Assembly (NCBI RefSeq): GCF_900111095.1
Contig: NZ_FOGB01000003.1
Coordinates: 124,001-188,000 of the forward strand
DNA: 64,000 nucleotides
Reading direction: 5' to 3'
Origin: Amphritea atlantica
GTDB taxonomy: Bacteria > Pseudomonadota > Gammaproteobacteria > Pseudomonadales > Balneatricaceae
The notes under the pieces were generated by a model. The model searched no databases, was not told where the DNA came from, and saw only the letters and a list, made by a program, of their open reading frames with translations. The translations under genes were made by a program, and so were the position numbers. This document shows, piece by piece, positions 9,004-18,750 of this stretch; the stretch's first letter is position 1, and each line of letters opens with the position of its first letter.

Positions 9004-9615
9004 TCAATGATGGCGGTTGATAATTTTCAGGGTGGATTCTACTGCATCAGCGATATGTTCGTCCTGAGTAATTCCGGTTATTTTTCTCGGTTTTAAATCG
9101 TGGTCTCCATCTACAAGCCAGTGCAAAGCCACTGAGCCTGAAAGCCGATACTCATCTACCACCTCTTTTCGCCCCAGATTATCCCGGCACCCCTGAAATA
9201 TATGTATCGGCTTAGAGACAGAGAAAAGGTGCTCAATTCTGGGACGATCCTGTTTTCCGGGTGGATAAAACGGATAGCCATAGACAAAACACCCCGTGAC
9301 AGCGGGATGATCCGCCAGCATGGTAGCCATCCGCCCGCCCATAGATTTCCCTGCCAGCCAGAGCGGCAGACCATCATGACTAAACTGCTCTATCAGTCGG
9401 GTGAAATATTCCAGCAATACTCCCTGCCGGTCCGGAGGACGCTTCTTGCCATCAATACGGCGCTTCTGCATATAGGGGAATTCAAACCGGATAACCTCAA
9501 CACCATCTGTCGCAAGCGCTGCTGCCAACTGAGTCATAAACAGGCTGTCCATTGGCGCACCGGCACCATGGGCCAGCAATATCCGGGCTTTCTCAGCCCT
9601 GCCCTCAATAATCAT
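9004..9615 (-). CDS. Alpha/beta-hydrolase of the KANL3/Tex30 type
   Basis: A 203-residue cytosolic hydrolase-fold protein. Seen: oxyanion region LLAHGAGAPMDS, nucleophile elbow GKSMGG, acid in FQGCRDNLG and His in DGDHDLKP, so the catalytic triad looks complete. Substrate unknown; the closest family I recognise is the KANL3/Tex30-like group of bacterial hydrolases. The ATG follows GAGGGCG. It lies directly upstream of rlmM and is probably in the same transcript. Confidence 0.78.
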   Translation of the reverse strand: MIIEGRAEKARILLAHGAGAPMDSLFMTQLAAALATDGVEVIRFEFPYMQKRRIDGKKRPPDRQGVLLEYFTRLIEQFSHDGLPLWLAGKSMGGRMATMLADHPAVTGCFVYGYPFYPPGKQDRPRIEHLFSVSKPIHIFQGCRDNLGRKEVVDEYRLSGSVALHWLVDGDHDLKPRKITGITQDEHIADAVESTLKIINRHH

Positions 9616-9663
9616 TCGTCGCCCTCAGATCAGAAATACCGTTAATTATGCGACAAATCCGGC

Positions 9664-9677
9664 TTGATCCATATCAA
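9664..9677 (+). promoter_or_regulatory. FNR/ANR box, distal, upstream of ccoN
   Basis: TTGATCCATATCAA matches the FNR consensus TTGAT-N4-ATCAA at all ten positions. It is centred 46 bp from a second perfect box, so the two lie on nearly the same side of the helix only loosely (4.4 turns). Confidence 0.85.
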
Positions 9678-9709
9678 GAAAAGCCAAATTAGTAACTTTT
9701 GATACTGGC

Positions 9710-9723
9710 TTGATCTATATCAA
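9710..9723 (+). promoter_or_regulatory. FNR/ANR box, proximal, upstream of ccoN
   Basis: TTGATCTATATCAA is a second perfect FNR box. A possible -10 (TACTAA, 9740-9745) lies downstream. If this box is the activator site, the ccoN transcript would begin near 9752-9758 and carry an AT-rich leader of about 235 bases up to the ccoN start at 9991. I see no other clear element in 9760-9990. Confidence 0.87.
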
Positions 9724-9990
9724 CCTTTGACAAAAACAGTACTAAACGATGATCTCCTCATACACCCAAACGTACAACAAAAACCAATATATTCTTTATA
9801 TTCAATAACTTAAAAATAACATCAAAACAAATAAATATTTTAATATGATGAGATTTACACGTTTTGCACTGCGGCACTATGTCGCAACTAATACCGTTGA
9901 CGCATTGAAATGTGACCGTTGTTTCCACATAATAGCCAGCGGAAATTTACTTTCTAAACCTTTCTAATAGCTTGTTGATGAGAGCCTGAT

Positions 9991-11421
9991 ATGAGCACAG
10001 CAGCTGAACACCCAACCTACAATTACAAGGTGGTGCGTCAATTCGCCATCATGACAGTGGTATGGGGCATCGTCGGAATGGCCGTGGGCGTGTTAATCGC
10101 ATCCCAGTTAGTATGGCCTGCACTAAACTTTGATACTGCCTGGCTGACATACGGTCGCTTGCGTCCGTTGCATACCAACGCAGTTATCTTTGCATTCGGA
10201 GGCTGCGCACTGTTCGCAACCTCTTACTACGTCGTACAGCGTACGAGCCAAACCCGTCTGATCTCTGACAAACTGGCGGCCTTTACTTTCTGGGGCTGGC
10301 AGCTGGTTATTCTGAGTGCAGCGATCACCCTGCCACTGGGCTTTACTCAATCTAAAGAGTATGCCGAGCTGGAATGGCCAATTGATCTGCTGATCACTGT
10401 CGTCTGGGTGGCCTACGCTATCGTGTTCCTGGGTACAGTGAAGATGCGTAAGACATCTCACATCTACGTGGGTAACTGGTTTTACATGGCATTTATCCTG
10501 ACAGTGGCAGTACTGCACATTGTTAACAGCGCAGCGATGCCTGTTTCTCTGTTCAAGTCCTACTCTGTATATCCAGGTGCTGTTGATGCGATGGTTCAGT
10601 GGTGGTATGGCCACAACGCGGTAGGTTTCTTCCTGACTGCGGGCTTCCTGGGCATGATGTACTACTTCGTACCGAAGCAGGCTGAGCGTCCAATCTACTC
10701 TTACCGTCTGTCTGTCGTTCACTTCTGGGCTCTGATCGCAACCTACATGTGGGCTGGTGGTCACCACCTGCACTATACCTCCCTGCCTGACTTCGCTCAG
10801 ACTCTGGGTATGGTGATGTCCCTGATCCTGCTGGCGCCTTCCTGGGGTGGTATGATCAACGGTATGATGACCCTGTCTGGTGCATGGCATAAGCTGCGTA
10901 CCGATCCGGTACTGCGCTTCCTGGTTGTATCTCTGTCTTTCTACGGTATGTCTACCTTCGAAGGTCCGATGATGTCTATCAAGACCGTAAACGCTCTGTC
11001 CCACTACACTGACTGGACTATCGGTCACGTACATGCGGGTGCTCTGGGCTGGGTTGCGATGATCTCTATCGGTGCGGTTTACCACATGATTCCTAAACTC
11101 TGGGGTAAAGCTCAGATGGCAAGTATCGCTCTGGTAAACACCCACTTCTGGCTGGCTACTATCGGTACTGTTCTGTATATCTGCTCTATGTGGGTAAACG
11201 GTATCCTGCAAGGTCTGATGTGGCGCGCAGTTAACGAAGACGGCACCCTGACTTACAGCTTCGTAGAAGCACTCGAGGCGAGCCATCCTGGTTTCTTCGT
11301 CCGTGCGCTGGGTGGTGCATTCTTCCTGACCGGCATGCTGCTGATGGCATTCAACGTCTGGCAGACTGTTCGTAAAGGCAGCACAGCTCCTGCAGCTGAC
11401 GCATCTGCGCAGACAGCTTAA
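9991..11421 (+). CDS. ccoN: Cytochrome cbb3 oxidase subunit I
   Basis: Catalytic subunit of the high-affinity cbb3 terminal oxidase in the inner membrane; it holds heme b and the heme b3-CuB site where O2 is reduced to water. About 12 membrane helices. Metal-ligand histidines are visible in [26 protein letters not shown] and [11 protein letters not shown]. Length 476 is normal. It opens the ccoNOQP operon (20, 5 and -4 bases between genes) and is preceded by two perfect FNR boxes, so expression is expected under low oxygen. Confidence 0.97.
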   Translation: MSTAAEHPTYNYKVVRQFAIMTVVWGIVGMAVGVLIASQLVWPALNFDTAWLTYGRLRPLHTNAVIFAFGGCALFATSYYVVQRTSQTRLISDKLAAFTFWGWQLVILSAAITLPLGFTQSKEYAELEWPIDLLITVVWVAYAIVFLGTVKMRKTSHIYVGNWFYMAFILTVAVLHIVNSAAMPVSLFKSYSVYPGAVDAMVQWWYGHNAVGFFLTAGFLGMMYYFVPKQAERPIYSYRLSVVHFWALIATYMWAGGHHLHYTSLPDFAQTLGMVMSLILLAPSWGGMINGMMTLSGAWHKLRTDPVLRFLVVSLSFYGMSTFEGPMMSIKTVNALSHYTDWTIGHVHAGALGWVAMISIGAVYHMIPKLWGKAQMASIALVNTHFWLATIGTVLYICSMWVNGILQGLMWRAVNEDGTLTYSFVEALEASHPGFFVRALGGAFFLTGMLLMAFNVWQTVRKGSTAPAADASAQTA

Positions 11422-11441
11422 GGATCAGAGGAGCACATAAA

Positions 11442-12062
11442 ATGATCAAGCATGAAACGATTGAAAAGAACATTGGCCTGATGATCCTGCTGATTATCCT
11501 GGTAATCAGTGGTGGTGGTCTTGCTGAAATCGTACCTCTGTTCTTTGCGAATGCGACTACCAAGCCGATTGAAGGCCTGCGTACGTATACTCCTCTTGAA
11601 CTTGAAGGCCGTGATATCTTTATCCGTGAAGGCTGCTATGTATGTCACTCACAGCAGATCCGTCCTTTCCGGGCAGAGACTGAGCGTTACGGTCACTACT
11701 CAACGGCTAATGAATTCGTATGGGAGCATCCGTTCCTGTGGGGTTCTAAGCGTACCGGTCCGGACCTGGCCCGTGTAGGTGGTCGTTACAGTAATGACTG
11801 GCACCGTGCACACCTGTTCAACCCACGGGATGTGGTACCTGAGTCCAAGATGCCCGCTTATCCATGGCTGTTTGAAAACAAACTGTCTGGTGAAGATACG
11901 GCTGCCAAGATGCGAGTTCTCGCTAAACTGGGTGTTCCATACACCGAGGAAGATGCTAGCAAAGCACGGGAACAGGTTGAAGGCAAGGCAGAGATCGACG
12001 CCCTGGTTTCATACCTACAGGCACTTGGTAAAACCCACTCTCAATATACCAATAAGCGGTAA
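11442..12062 (+). CDS. ccoO: Cytochrome cbb3 oxidase subunit II (mono-heme cytochrome c)
   Basis: Membrane-anchored c-type cytochrome that passes electrons into CcoN. One N-terminal TM helix (residues about 11-35) is followed by a periplasmic domain with a single heme site CYVCH (Cys65, Cys68, His69) and an axial-ligand Met region ([12 protein letters not shown]). 206 residues, typical. Shine-Dalgarno AGAGGAG before the ATG. Second gene of ccoNOQP. Confidence 0.96.
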   Translation: MIKHETIEKNIGLMILLIILVISGGGLAEIVPLFFANATTKPIEGLRTYTPLELEGRDIFIREGCYVCHSQQIRPFRAETERYGHYSTANEFVWEHPFLWGSKRTGPDLARVGGRYSNDWHRAHLFNPRDVVPESKMPAYPWLFENKLSGEDTAAKMRVLAKLGVPYTEEDASKAREQVEGKAEIDALVSYLQALGKTHSQYTNKR

Positions 12063-12067
12063 TTCGA

Positions 12068-12256
12068 GTGAGCTACGAAGTTTATGGTCCATATCTGCCC
12101 GCAGTGATGATTATCACCTTTATCGCGCTGTTTATCTGGGTGCTTTTACCGGGTAACCGCAAGCGATTTGATGAGGCATCACAACTGCCCTTTGCCGATG
12201 AGGATGAGGGGCCTGCAAATGCAGATGAGACCAATGACGGGAGAAATGAAAAATGA
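12068..12256 (+). CDS. ccoQ: Cytochrome cbb3 oxidase subunit CcoQ
   Basis: Small accessory subunit (62 residues) that helps keep the cbb3 complex stable. One TM helix (about residues 11-28, AVMIITFIALFIWVLLPG) with the conserved basic stretch NRKRF behind it and an acidic tail. It starts with GTG five bases after ccoO and overlaps ccoP by ATGA. Confidence 0.9.
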   Translation: MSYEVYGPYLPAVMIITFIALFIWVLLPGNRKRFDEASQLPFADEDEGPANADETNDGRNEK

Positions 12257-13137
12257 GTGCTTTTTGGAACGCATGGGTATGGGCAATTACCCTGGCAGTG
12301 ATTCTGGGTTGTTCCTGGTTGCTGCTTGCCACGCGTAAGAGCGAACCACACAAGGAAGCTACAGAGGAAACTCTGGGGCATTCTTTCGACGGTATCGAAG
12401 AGTATGACAACCCACTTCCGGGCTGGTGGTTTCAGATGTTTGTGGCCACTGTTATCTTCGGTATTGCCTATCTGGGTCTTTACGGCCTGGCTAACGTAAA
12501 AGGTTTTTACGGCTGGACTTCTATAGGTCAATATGAAGAAGAGATGGCGCACGCTGAAGAGGTTTACAAGCCTGTTTTTGCTAAATACGCTGCCATGTCT
12601 GTTGAAGACCTGCAGAACCAGCCTGACGGCCTGAAAATTGGTCAGCGGATGTTTGCTAACAACTGCTCTCTGTGTCACGGCGCTACCGGTGCCGGTGCTC
12701 ACGGCTTCCCTAACCTGACCGACAGTGACTGGCTGTACGGTGGCGCTCCTGCCACTATCAAGCAGACTATCACCAACGGTCGCCAGGGGGCTATGCCAGC
12801 CTGGGGTCCGGTACTGGGTGAAGAGGGTGTACGTGATGTGACAAGCTACGTATTGTCACTGAGCGGTGCAGAGCACGATGCTGATATGGCTGCGCGCGGT
12901 AAGCAACAGTTCCAGGCTCTGTGTACTGCATGTCACGGCGCTGATGGTAAGGGAACCCAGGCTCTGGGCGCACCAAACCTGACCGACAACACCTGGTTGT
13001 ATGGCGGCTCTTTCGAGCAGATCAGCCACACAATCCGTACCGGTCGTAACGGTGTTATGCCAGCACACAAAGATCTGCTAAGCGATGACAAGATCACTCT
13101 GATCGCCGCTTACGTATACAGCCTCTCTAACAAGTAA
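12253..13137 (+). CDS. ccoP: Cytochrome cbb3 oxidase subunit III (di-heme cytochrome c)
   Basis: Membrane-anchored di-heme c-type cytochrome, the electron entry point of cbb3 oxidase. Two hydrophobic segments (about residues 5-26 and 58-80) precede two cytochrome c domains with heme sites CSLCH and CTACH; each domain has a Met ligand motif (GAMPAWG, GVMPAHK). The two halves look like a duplication (PNLTDSDWLYGG versus PNLTDNTWLYGG). 294 residues, normal. Last gene of ccoNOQP; a strong terminator follows. Confidence 0.96.
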   Translation: MSAFWNAWVWAITLAVILGCSWLLLATRKSEPHKEATEETLGHSFDGIEEYDNPLPGWWFQMFVATVIFGIAYLGLYGLANVKGFYGWTSIGQYEEEMAHAEEVYKPVFAKYAAMSVEDLQNQPDGLKIGQRMFANNCSLCHGATGAGAHGFPNLTDSDWLYGGAPATIKQTITNGRQGAMPAWGPVLGEEGVRDVTSYVLSLSGAEHDADMAARGKQQFQALCTACHGADGKGTQALGAPNLTDNTWLYGGSFEQISHTIRTGRNGVMPAHKDLLSDDKITLIAAYVYSLSNK

Positions 13138-13149
13138 GGTTCAGATCAA

Positions 13150-13190
13150 TAAAAAAGGCGATATGATGCAAATCATATCGCCTTTTTTTG
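13150..13190 (+). terminator. Terminator after ccoNOQP
   Basis: AAAAAAGGCGATATGAT pairs with ATCATATCGCCTTTTTT around GCAA, a long perfect stem closing on a T-run. It separates ccoNOQP from the ccoGHIS genes. Confidence 0.92.
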
Positions 13191-13221
13191 TACTACCGCT
13201 TAAATACTGCATTAAACCGGG

Positions 13222-13227
13222 TATAAT
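13222..13227 (+). promoter_or_regulatory. Possible -10 element for ccoG
   Basis: A perfect TATAAT lies 77 bases before the ccoG start, just after the ccoNOQP terminator. The -35 region at 17 bp (CTTAAA) is weak. No FNR box is visible here, unlike before ccoN. Confidence 0.4.
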
Positions 13228-13303
13228 ATTCAAATTCACTAATAAACCATAGTTCAGACGGTTTTGGTGTTGGTATTTCGACTACTTGATGGTGAGGAAT
13301 GGT

Positions 13304-14719
13304 ATGAATCAAATACCAGTTAAGGATGTGACTCCAAAAGGCAATAAAGGCGATGAAAATTACGACCTGTATGCTAAACGTGAGCATATCTATGTAAAGT
13401 ACTACAAAGGGTTCTTTAAGAACTTTCGAACTATCTCCGGCTTTATGATGCTGGTAATGTTTTACGGTTTCTCCTGGATTCAATGGGATGGCCATCAGGC
13501 TGTTCTATTTGATCTGCCAAGCCGTCAATTCCATGTATTTGGTTTCACCTTCTGGCCCCAGGATTTCATGCTTCTCTCCTGGCTGCTGATAATTCTTGCC
13601 TTCACTCTGTTCTTTGTCACCGTGTTTGCCGGCCGGCTCTGGTGCGGCTATGCCTGCCCCCAATTTGTCTGGACCTGGTTTTTTATCTGGGCTGAGCGGG
13701 TCACAGAGGGTGATCGCAACCAGAGAATGCGTATGGATAAAGCTGGCTGGAGCGGAGAAAAGATCGCCCGCAAAGCAGCTAAGCATGCGATATGGCTGAT
13801 CATCGCTGCCGCGTCTGCTATCGCGTTTGTCGGCTATTTCACTCCGATTCGCGAACTGGTTCCCTCCGTTATCTCCTGGCACCTTGGCCCCTGGGAAACC
13901 TGGTGGATCGGCTTCCTGACTGTCGCCACTTACGCCAATGCGGGCTGGATGCGTGAGCAGGTGTGTATCTACATGTGCCCTTACGCCCGCTTCCAGAGCG
14001 TTATGTTTGATCAGGACACTCTGATCATATCCTATGATGACATCCGCGGTGAAAATCGCGGCAAACGGAAAAAAGGCGTTGACTACAAATCTCAGGGACT
14101 GGGTGACTGTATCGATTGTGATAACTGTGTTCATGTCTGCCCGGTGGGGATCGATATCCGTGATGGACTGCAATATGAGTGTGTTGCCTGTGGCGCCTGT
14201 GTTGATGTCTGCGACGATATCATGGACCGTATGGGATATGAGCGGGGCCTGATTCGTTATACGACAGAACATGCGCTCAAGGGAGGCAAAACGCATATTC
14301 TCCGGCCACGCCTGATCGGTTATTTTATCGCCATCTGCGCTATGTTTATTGCTTTCAGCTACACCCTGTACAGCAGGGTACCGCTTGAAGTTGATATAAT
14401 TCGTGACCGGGGTCAACTCTACGTCGAAGCGTCAAACGGCATGATTGAAAACGTTTATACTCTCAAACTCGCCAATAAATCGCAGATCGACCATCGCTTC
14501 AGTATCGAAGTGACAGGTGTAGAGGGGATCAAAATGGCGGGTGACAGCGAAGTGCTGATCCGTTCAGGCGAACTGCTGGACCATCCAATCAGTCTGCAGG
14601 CAGACCCTCGCTTCCTTGAACGTCCGAACTACGATATTACCTTCAAAGTTCAGGCGCTGGATGATAAGAGCATTTTGGTGGAAGAGGATAATCGCTTTAT
14701 TGGCCCAGTGAAACGCTAA
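13304..14719 (+). CDS. ccoG: Cytochrome oxidase accessory protein CcoG (RdxB/FixG)
   Basis: Membrane iron-sulfur protein needed for cbb3 assembly; it reduces Cu(II) so that copper can be delivered to the oxidase. Several TM helices flank two ferredoxin-like clusters: CIDCDNCVHVCPVGID and CVACGACVDVCDD, with a further cysteine pair in CGYACPQ and the periplasmic C-terminal Ig-like domain (residues about 360-470). I choose ATG 13304 (GAGGAATGGT upstream); TTG 13286 and ATG 13289 are in frame. 471 residues. Confidence 0.93.
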   Translation: MNQIPVKDVTPKGNKGDENYDLYAKREHIYVKYYKGFFKNFRTISGFMMLVMFYGFSWIQWDGHQAVLFDLPSRQFHVFGFTFWPQDFMLLSWLLIILAFTLFFVTVFAGRLWCGYACPQFVWTWFFIWAERVTEGDRNQRMRMDKAGWSGEKIARKAAKHAIWLIIAAASAIAFVGYFTPIRELVPSVISWHLGPWETWWIGFLTVATYANAGWMREQVCIYMCPYARFQSVMFDQDTLIISYDDIRGENRGKRKKGVDYKSQGLGDCIDCDNCVHVCPVGIDIRDGLQYECVACGACVDVCDDIMDRMGYERGLIRYTTEHALKGGKTHILRPRLIGYFIAICAMFIAFSYTLYSRVPLEVDIIRDRGQLYVEASNGMIENVYTLKLANKSQIDHRFSIEVTGVEGIKMAGDSEVLIRSGELLDHPISLQADPRFLERPNYDITFKVQALDDKSILVEEDNRFIGPVKR

Positions 14720-14753
14720 GCTAAGCCTACCCTCCCCCATTTGACTGAGTTAG

Positions 14754-14796
14754 AATAGCTGCCGGATTCACTTCCGAGCAGCTATTTCTTTTTTAA
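14754..14796 (+). terminator. Terminator-like hairpin between ccoG and fixH
   Basis: AATAGCTGC (14754-14762) pairs perfectly with GCAGCTATT (14778-14786) and is followed by TCTTTTTT. The T-run merges with the fixH ribosome site AAGGAA, so the hairpin ends only about 18 bases before the fixH start. It may be a partial terminator that lowers expression of fixH-ccoI-ccoS. Confidence 0.6.
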
Positions 14797-14804
14797 GGAA
14801 ACAT

Positions 14805-15311
14805 ATGACTGATCAACAAATCGGACCCTGGTTTAAGCAACCCTGGCTGTGGTTTATTCTGGCCCCGCTGATTGCTACTGTGCTCTACTCCGCCATCTAC
14901 ATCACCGCATCGATCGTCACTAATGATGGTGTTGTGCTTGAGGAATATACCAAAAAGGCCAAATCGTTCCATGAGGATAACCGTCTTAAAGAAGCTGCGC
15001 GCCTGTTGGGTCTGAGTGGCAAGCTTAAATTCGACACACTGACCAACGACATCAATCTGGAGCTGATCAGCGCACAAAATAAGCCCCTGCCTGAGCAGTT
15101 GCTGCTGACCATTGGTCACCCAACCAAGGCCAGCCTGGATATTATTATCCCCCTGCATCAACTTAAACCGGGCCATTATGCCGGTGAGCTGAACAACACT
15201 CTCAAAGGCAACAGAAAGCTGATCATCAGTCCTGAGAGCAAAGACTGGCAACTGATCAATGAGGCTGAACCCCCGTACGATCAACAAATTTTCATATTGG
15301 GTACTCAGTAA
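14805..15311 (+). CDS. fixH: FixH/CcoH-family cbb3 assembly protein
   Basis: Single-span membrane protein (168 residues) of the FixH family, required for cbb3 oxidase assembly. TM helix at residues about 15-37 (WLWFILAPLIATVLYSAIYI), then the conserved TNDGVVLEEYTKKAK segment and a periplasmic domain ending in hydrophobic strand residues (PPYDQQIFILG). Sits between ccoG and ccoI as in other ccoGHIS clusters. AAGGAA precedes the ATG. Confidence 0.88.
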   Translation: MTDQQIGPWFKQPWLWFILAPLIATVLYSAIYITASIVTNDGVVLEEYTKKAKSFHEDNRLKEAARLLGLSGKLKFDTLTNDINLELISAQNKPLPEQLLLTIGHPTKASLDIIIPLHQLKPGHYAGELNNTLKGNRKLIISPESKDWQLINEAEPPYDQQIFILGTQ

Positions 15312-15317
15312 CCTGTG

Positions 15318-17789
15318 ATGAATGCCTCTGAAGGTAGTCTGCACCAGGAAAGTGGCTGTTTTCACTGCGGCCTGGATATTCCGGCGGGCAGCGAGTTTTA
15401 TACGGTTATCGGTGGCCAGCCGCGGCAGATGTGTTGTCCGGGCTGTCAGGCGGTCGCGCAGGTGATAGCGGACGGAGGTCTGGAAAACTACTATAAGCAC
15501 CGCACCTCTGAAGCAGCATCCCCAGAATCCATCAGCGCCAGTGAACAGTTACGGGCCGAGTTCGAGCTGTATGACCACCACAGTGTGCAGAGCCACTTTG
15601 TTGCCGAGCTGGCCGACGGCAGCCGGCAGGCAACACTGGTAATCGAAGGGATAACCTGCGCTGCCTGTGTCTGGCTGCTTGAGCACCATATCAGTTCACT
15701 CGAGGGCGTTATAGCGGCCAGCGTCAACCTGACAAACCACCGCGCCCGGGTGCAGTGGGATGAACAGAAGATCCATCTCAGTGACATCTTTATCGCGATG
15801 CACAGTATCGGCTATCAGGGACACCCCTATCACCCGGACAAAGAGGAGCAACTGCTGGAGCAGGAGACCAAGCGAGCCATGCGCAGGCTGGGCATTGCCG
15901 GTGTCTTCACTATGCAGATAATGATGCTCGCCGTTGCACTCTACACTGGTGCCGGTGCCAGCCTGGAAACCGATTATGAAAACTTCATCCGCTGGGCCAG
16001 CCTGGTATTAGCCACCCCGGTGGTTTTTTATGCCTCAAGACCATTCTTTCAGGCGGCTCTGCGAGACCTCCGCACCCGCCACCTGACAATGGATCTGCCG
16101 GTTTCTATCGCCATCGGCGGTGCCTACATTGCCAGCATCTGGGCAACCGTCACCGCCAGCGGCGAGGTCTACTATGACTCTGTCAGTATGTTCACCTTTT
16201 TTCTGCTGATCGGCCGTTTTCTCGAGATGAAAGCACGCCACCGAACCGGAAAAGCAGGCAACGCACTGCTCAACCTGCTGCCCGCCAGTGCCATTCTCTA
16301 TACCGACGACGGTGGCGAGAAAATTGTTGCCGCCAATGAACTGCAACAGGGCAACCGTATTCTGGTCAAGCCGGGACATACCATCCCCGCCGATGGCGTA
16401 ATTGTTAAGGGCAGTAGCAGTATCGATGAATCAGCCCTGACCGGGGAGTATCTCCCCCTGACCAAGCGCGAGGGTGATAAAGTGGTGGGCGGCACTATCA
16501 ATGTCGAAAACCCGATCGATCTGGAGGTGACTCAGGTCGGAGCCAGTTCTCAGCTCTCCTCCATTGTTCGACTACTGGAACGGGCCCATGAAGAGAAACC
16601 CAGGGTTGCCCGACTGGCAGATACCGTATCGGGATATTTTGTCACCGCTGTACTGATCGTTGCTGCCACCGTCGGACTGGTCTGGTGGCAGATAAACCCA
16701 GACCATGCTTTTTGGGTCACGCTCTCAGTGCTGGTTATTACCTGTCCATGCGCACTGTCACTGGCAACACCGACAGCCTTAACGGCAGCCACCGGCACAC
16801 TGCGACAGCACGGCTTACTCATCACCCGGGGCCATGTGCTCGAAAGTCTTGCCAGGGCAACCCATATTGTGTTCGATAAAACCGGCACCCTGACCGAGGG
16901 CAATCTGTCGCTGCATAACACCACCCCCCTTGCAAAAATGACTGCACAGGAGTGCCTGGATATTGCCGCCGCCCTGGAGGTTCACTCTGAGCACCCGATC
17001 GCCAAAGCGTTCCACCGTCTCAGCCAGAAACACCAGGTGATTGCCGCCGATCAACTCAAAAATCATGTGGGCCAGGGGCTGGAAGGCAGTATTGCCGGAA
17101 AACGCTATTTTATCGGGAAACCCGCTTTCGCTACGCAGCTATGCAGCCAGCAGCTGGATTTCACCGATGCACCGGACACCGAGGGACAGTGGCTTCTGCT
17201 CGCCAGTGAAACCGAACCGCTAGCCTGGTTTGGCCTCAATGACCCAGCCCGCAAACAAGCGGCTAACATGGTGCAACAGTTACAAAGCATGGGCCTTGAG
17301 GTGCAGATGCTGACAGGCGACAGCTCCGCTGCCGTTAAGCATATCGCCCGACAACTTAAAATCGATGCCGTGATCTCCGGAGTCAGCCCGGAACAGAAAC
17401 TACAGCATATTCAGCAGCTGCAGGATAATGGTGCTCAACTGATCATGGTGGGTGACGGAATCAACGATATCCCGGTGCTGGCCGGAGCCCAGACGTCGAT
17501 CGCCATGGGCTCAGCCACCGACCTGGCTAAAACCAATGCCGATGCGGTGCTGATCTCCAGTGAACTGGTGCGCCTGCCACAGGCGCTACGGCTGGCCAGG
17601 CGCACCCGCGCGAATATCCGCCAGAACCTTGGCTGGGCGATTCTCTATAATCTGATCGCCCTGCCGCTGGCTGCCGCCGGGATGATCGCCCCATGGATGG
17701 CGGCAATCGGAATGTCCGTCAGTTCACTCGTAGTGGTAGGTAATGCCCTGCGCCTGACTAAACTTGACCGGGCTGATCGGTTAGAATAG
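15318..17789 (+). CDS. ccoI: Copper-translocating P-type ATPase for cbb3 assembly (FixI)
   Basis: P1B-type ATPase that exports Cu+ across the inner membrane for insertion into cbb3 oxidase. Order: N-terminal cysteine-rich zinc-finger-like part ([15 protein letters not shown]), heavy-metal-associated domain ([11 protein letters not shown]), TM helices, metal channel CPC ([12 protein letters not shown]), phosphorylation site DKTGTLT, nucleotide motif SEHPIAKA and hinge [11 protein letters not shown]. 823 residues, as usual for FixI. ATG 15318 chosen; a GTG three bases earlier is equally possible. Six bases after fixH, so co-translated. Confidence 0.94.
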   Translation: MNASEGSLHQESGCFHCGLDIPAGSEFYTVIGGQPRQMCCPGCQAVAQVIADGGLENYYKHRTSEAASPESISASEQLRAEFELYDHHSVQSHFVAELADGSRQATLVIEGITCAACVWLLEHHISSLEGVIAASVNLTNHRARVQWDEQKIHLSDIFIAMHSIGYQGHPYHPDKEEQLLEQETKRAMRRLGIAGVFTMQIMMLAVALYTGAGASLETDYENFIRWASLVLATPVVFYASRPFFQAALRDLRTRHLTMDLPVSIAIGGAYIASIWATVTASGEVYYDSVSMFTFFLLIGRFLEMKARHRTGKAGNALLNLLPASAILYTDDGGEKIVAANELQQGNRILVKPGHTIPADGVIVKGSSSIDESALTGEYLPLTKREGDKVVGGTINVENPIDLEVTQVGASSQLSSIVRLLERAHEEKPRVARLADTVSGYFVTAVLIVAATVGLVWWQINPDHAFWVTLSVLVITCPCALSLATPTALTAATGTLRQHGLLITRGHVLESLARATHIVFDKTGTLTEGNLSLHNTTPLAKMTAQECLDIAAALEVHSEHPIAKAFHRLSQKHQVIAADQLKNHVGQGLEGSIAGKRYFIGKPAFATQLCSQQLDFTDAPDTEGQWLLLASETEPLAWFGLNDPARKQAANMVQQLQSMGLEVQMLTGDSSAAVKHIARQLKIDAVISGVSPEQKLQHIQQLQDNGAQLIMVGDGINDIPVLAGAQTSIAMGSATDLAKTNADAVLISSELVRLPQALRLARRTRANIRQNLGWAILYNLIALPLAAAGMIAPWMAAIGMSVSSLVVVGNALRLTKLDRADRLE

Positions 17790-17817
17790 TCATATTAAAC
17801 CTGAATGAAGTATTGCT

Positions 17818-18012
17818 ATGTCAATTATCTACCTGCTTATCCCTATCGCTATCATCCTTGCGGGAATTGCGATCTGGGGCTTTTTCTGGTCGGTCAACAA
17901 TGGTCAGTTAGATGATCTTGAATCACCCGCCCACAGCATTCTGTATGACGACGATGAGCATCTGATTCCCGACGACGCCAAGCCGCCTAAACCGGCAGAA
18001 AAACCTGAATGA
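17818..18012 (+). CDS. ccoS: Cytochrome oxidase maturation protein CcoS
   Basis: Small single-span membrane protein (64 residues) needed for cofactor insertion into CcoN. Hydrophobic helix IIYLLIPIAIILAGIAIWGF followed by the family pattern FWSVNNGQLDDLESP and a charged tail. It follows ccoI by 28 bases and overlaps safE by ATGA. Confidence 0.9.
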   Translation: MSIIYLLIPIAIILAGIAIWGFFWSVNNGQLDDLESPAHSILYDDDEHLIPDDAKPPKPAEKPE

Positions 18013-18683
18013 CCGAGTCGCTCTCTGCTTTCACGGCACTTCTTCTGGGGCTGCTGGGCAGTGCCCACTGTCTGGGTATGTGTGGCGGCATATCCAGCGC
18101 GGTCGCAATGGGTATCGACCGGAAAAACCAACAGCCACTGCTGTTACTGCTTGGTTTCAACGCTGGTCGTATCGCCAGCTACTCGCTGGCTGGCGCTCTG
18201 CTTGGCAGCATTGGCTGGTTAATCCGCTCGCCCGAGGTATCACTTATTTTGCGCACTCTGGCGGGAAGCATCCTGATATTTATGGGACTCTACGTCGCGC
18301 AGATCTGGAAGGCTCTGGCCTATTTAGAAAAACAGGGAAACCTGCTGTGGCGGCATATCCAGCCCCTGAGCCGCAAGTTATTACCGGTCAGCAATCCATT
18401 GCAGTCTCTGGCACTGGGAGCCCTCTGGGGCTGGCTACCCTGCGGCCTGGTTTACAGCACACTGATCTGGAGTGCCACCGCCAGCGACTGGAAAACCTCA
18501 GCCCTGTTGATGGCATGTTTTGGTCTGGGCACGGTTCCGGCGATGCTGGCCACCGGGCTGCTGGCAAATCAGGTTCAGACGTTATTGAGGAACCGTAAAG
18601 CTCAGACAATCGCCGGGCTACTGATTATAGCCTTCGGCCTGTACACTATCCCCTGGCGGGGACTGGTATCAGGTCTGGCTTGA
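18009..18683 (+). CDS. Sulfite exporter TauE/SafE family membrane protein (cbb3 cluster type)
   Basis: Six-to-seven-span membrane protein of 224 residues belonging to the SafE-like group (DUF2231-free, often called CcoH-associated). The family motif GSAHCLGMCGG near the N-terminus and a second LPCGLVYSTLIWS repeat are characteristic; the paired cysteines suggest metal handling, and homologues are usually found in cbb3 clusters, where a role in copper supply has been proposed. The substrate is not established here. Overlaps ccoS by 4 bases; its stop codon lies inside an FNR box that serves hemN. Confidence 0.85.
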   Translation: MTESLSAFTALLLGLLGSAHCLGMCGGISSAVAMGIDRKNQQPLLLLLGFNAGRIASYSLAGALLGSIGWLIRSPEVSLILRTLAGSILIFMGLYVAQIWKALAYLEKQGNLLWRHIQPLSRKLLPVSNPLQSLALGALWGWLPCGLVYSTLIWSATASDWKTSALLMACFGLGTVPAMLATGLLANQVQTLLRNRKAQTIAGLLIIAFGLYTIPWRGLVSGLA

Positions 18684-18693
18684 TAAACATCAA
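18680..18693 (+). promoter_or_regulatory. FNR/ANR box for hemN, overlapping the safE stop
   Basis: TTGATAAACATCAA matches the FNR consensus perfectly. Its centre (18686.5) is 41.5 bp before the start site predicted from the downstream TATAAT, the classic class II FNR position. The safE stop codon TGA (18681-18683) is part of the box. Confidence 0.92.
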
Positions 18694-18714
18694 TACCGGT
18701 TCGGTTAAAATCAC

Positions 18715-18720
18715 TATAAT
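18715..18720 (+). promoter_or_regulatory. -10 element of the hemN promoter
   Basis: Perfect TATAAT; predicted transcription start at about 18727-18728. No -35 hexamer is needed at an FNR class II promoter. Confidence 0.85.
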
Positions 18721-18750
18721 CGGACCTTTGCAGTTAAAGTGAGAAAAGTT

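Noticed and set aside
9897-9933. A sigma-70 promoter TTGACG...CATAAT close to ccoN.
   Set aside because: The spacer would be 25 bp, so the match is likely chance.
10123-11286. A 387-residue open frame opposite ccoN.
   Set aside because: It is antisense to a certain gene, its translation has no recognisable domain, and it arises from the codon pattern of ccoN.
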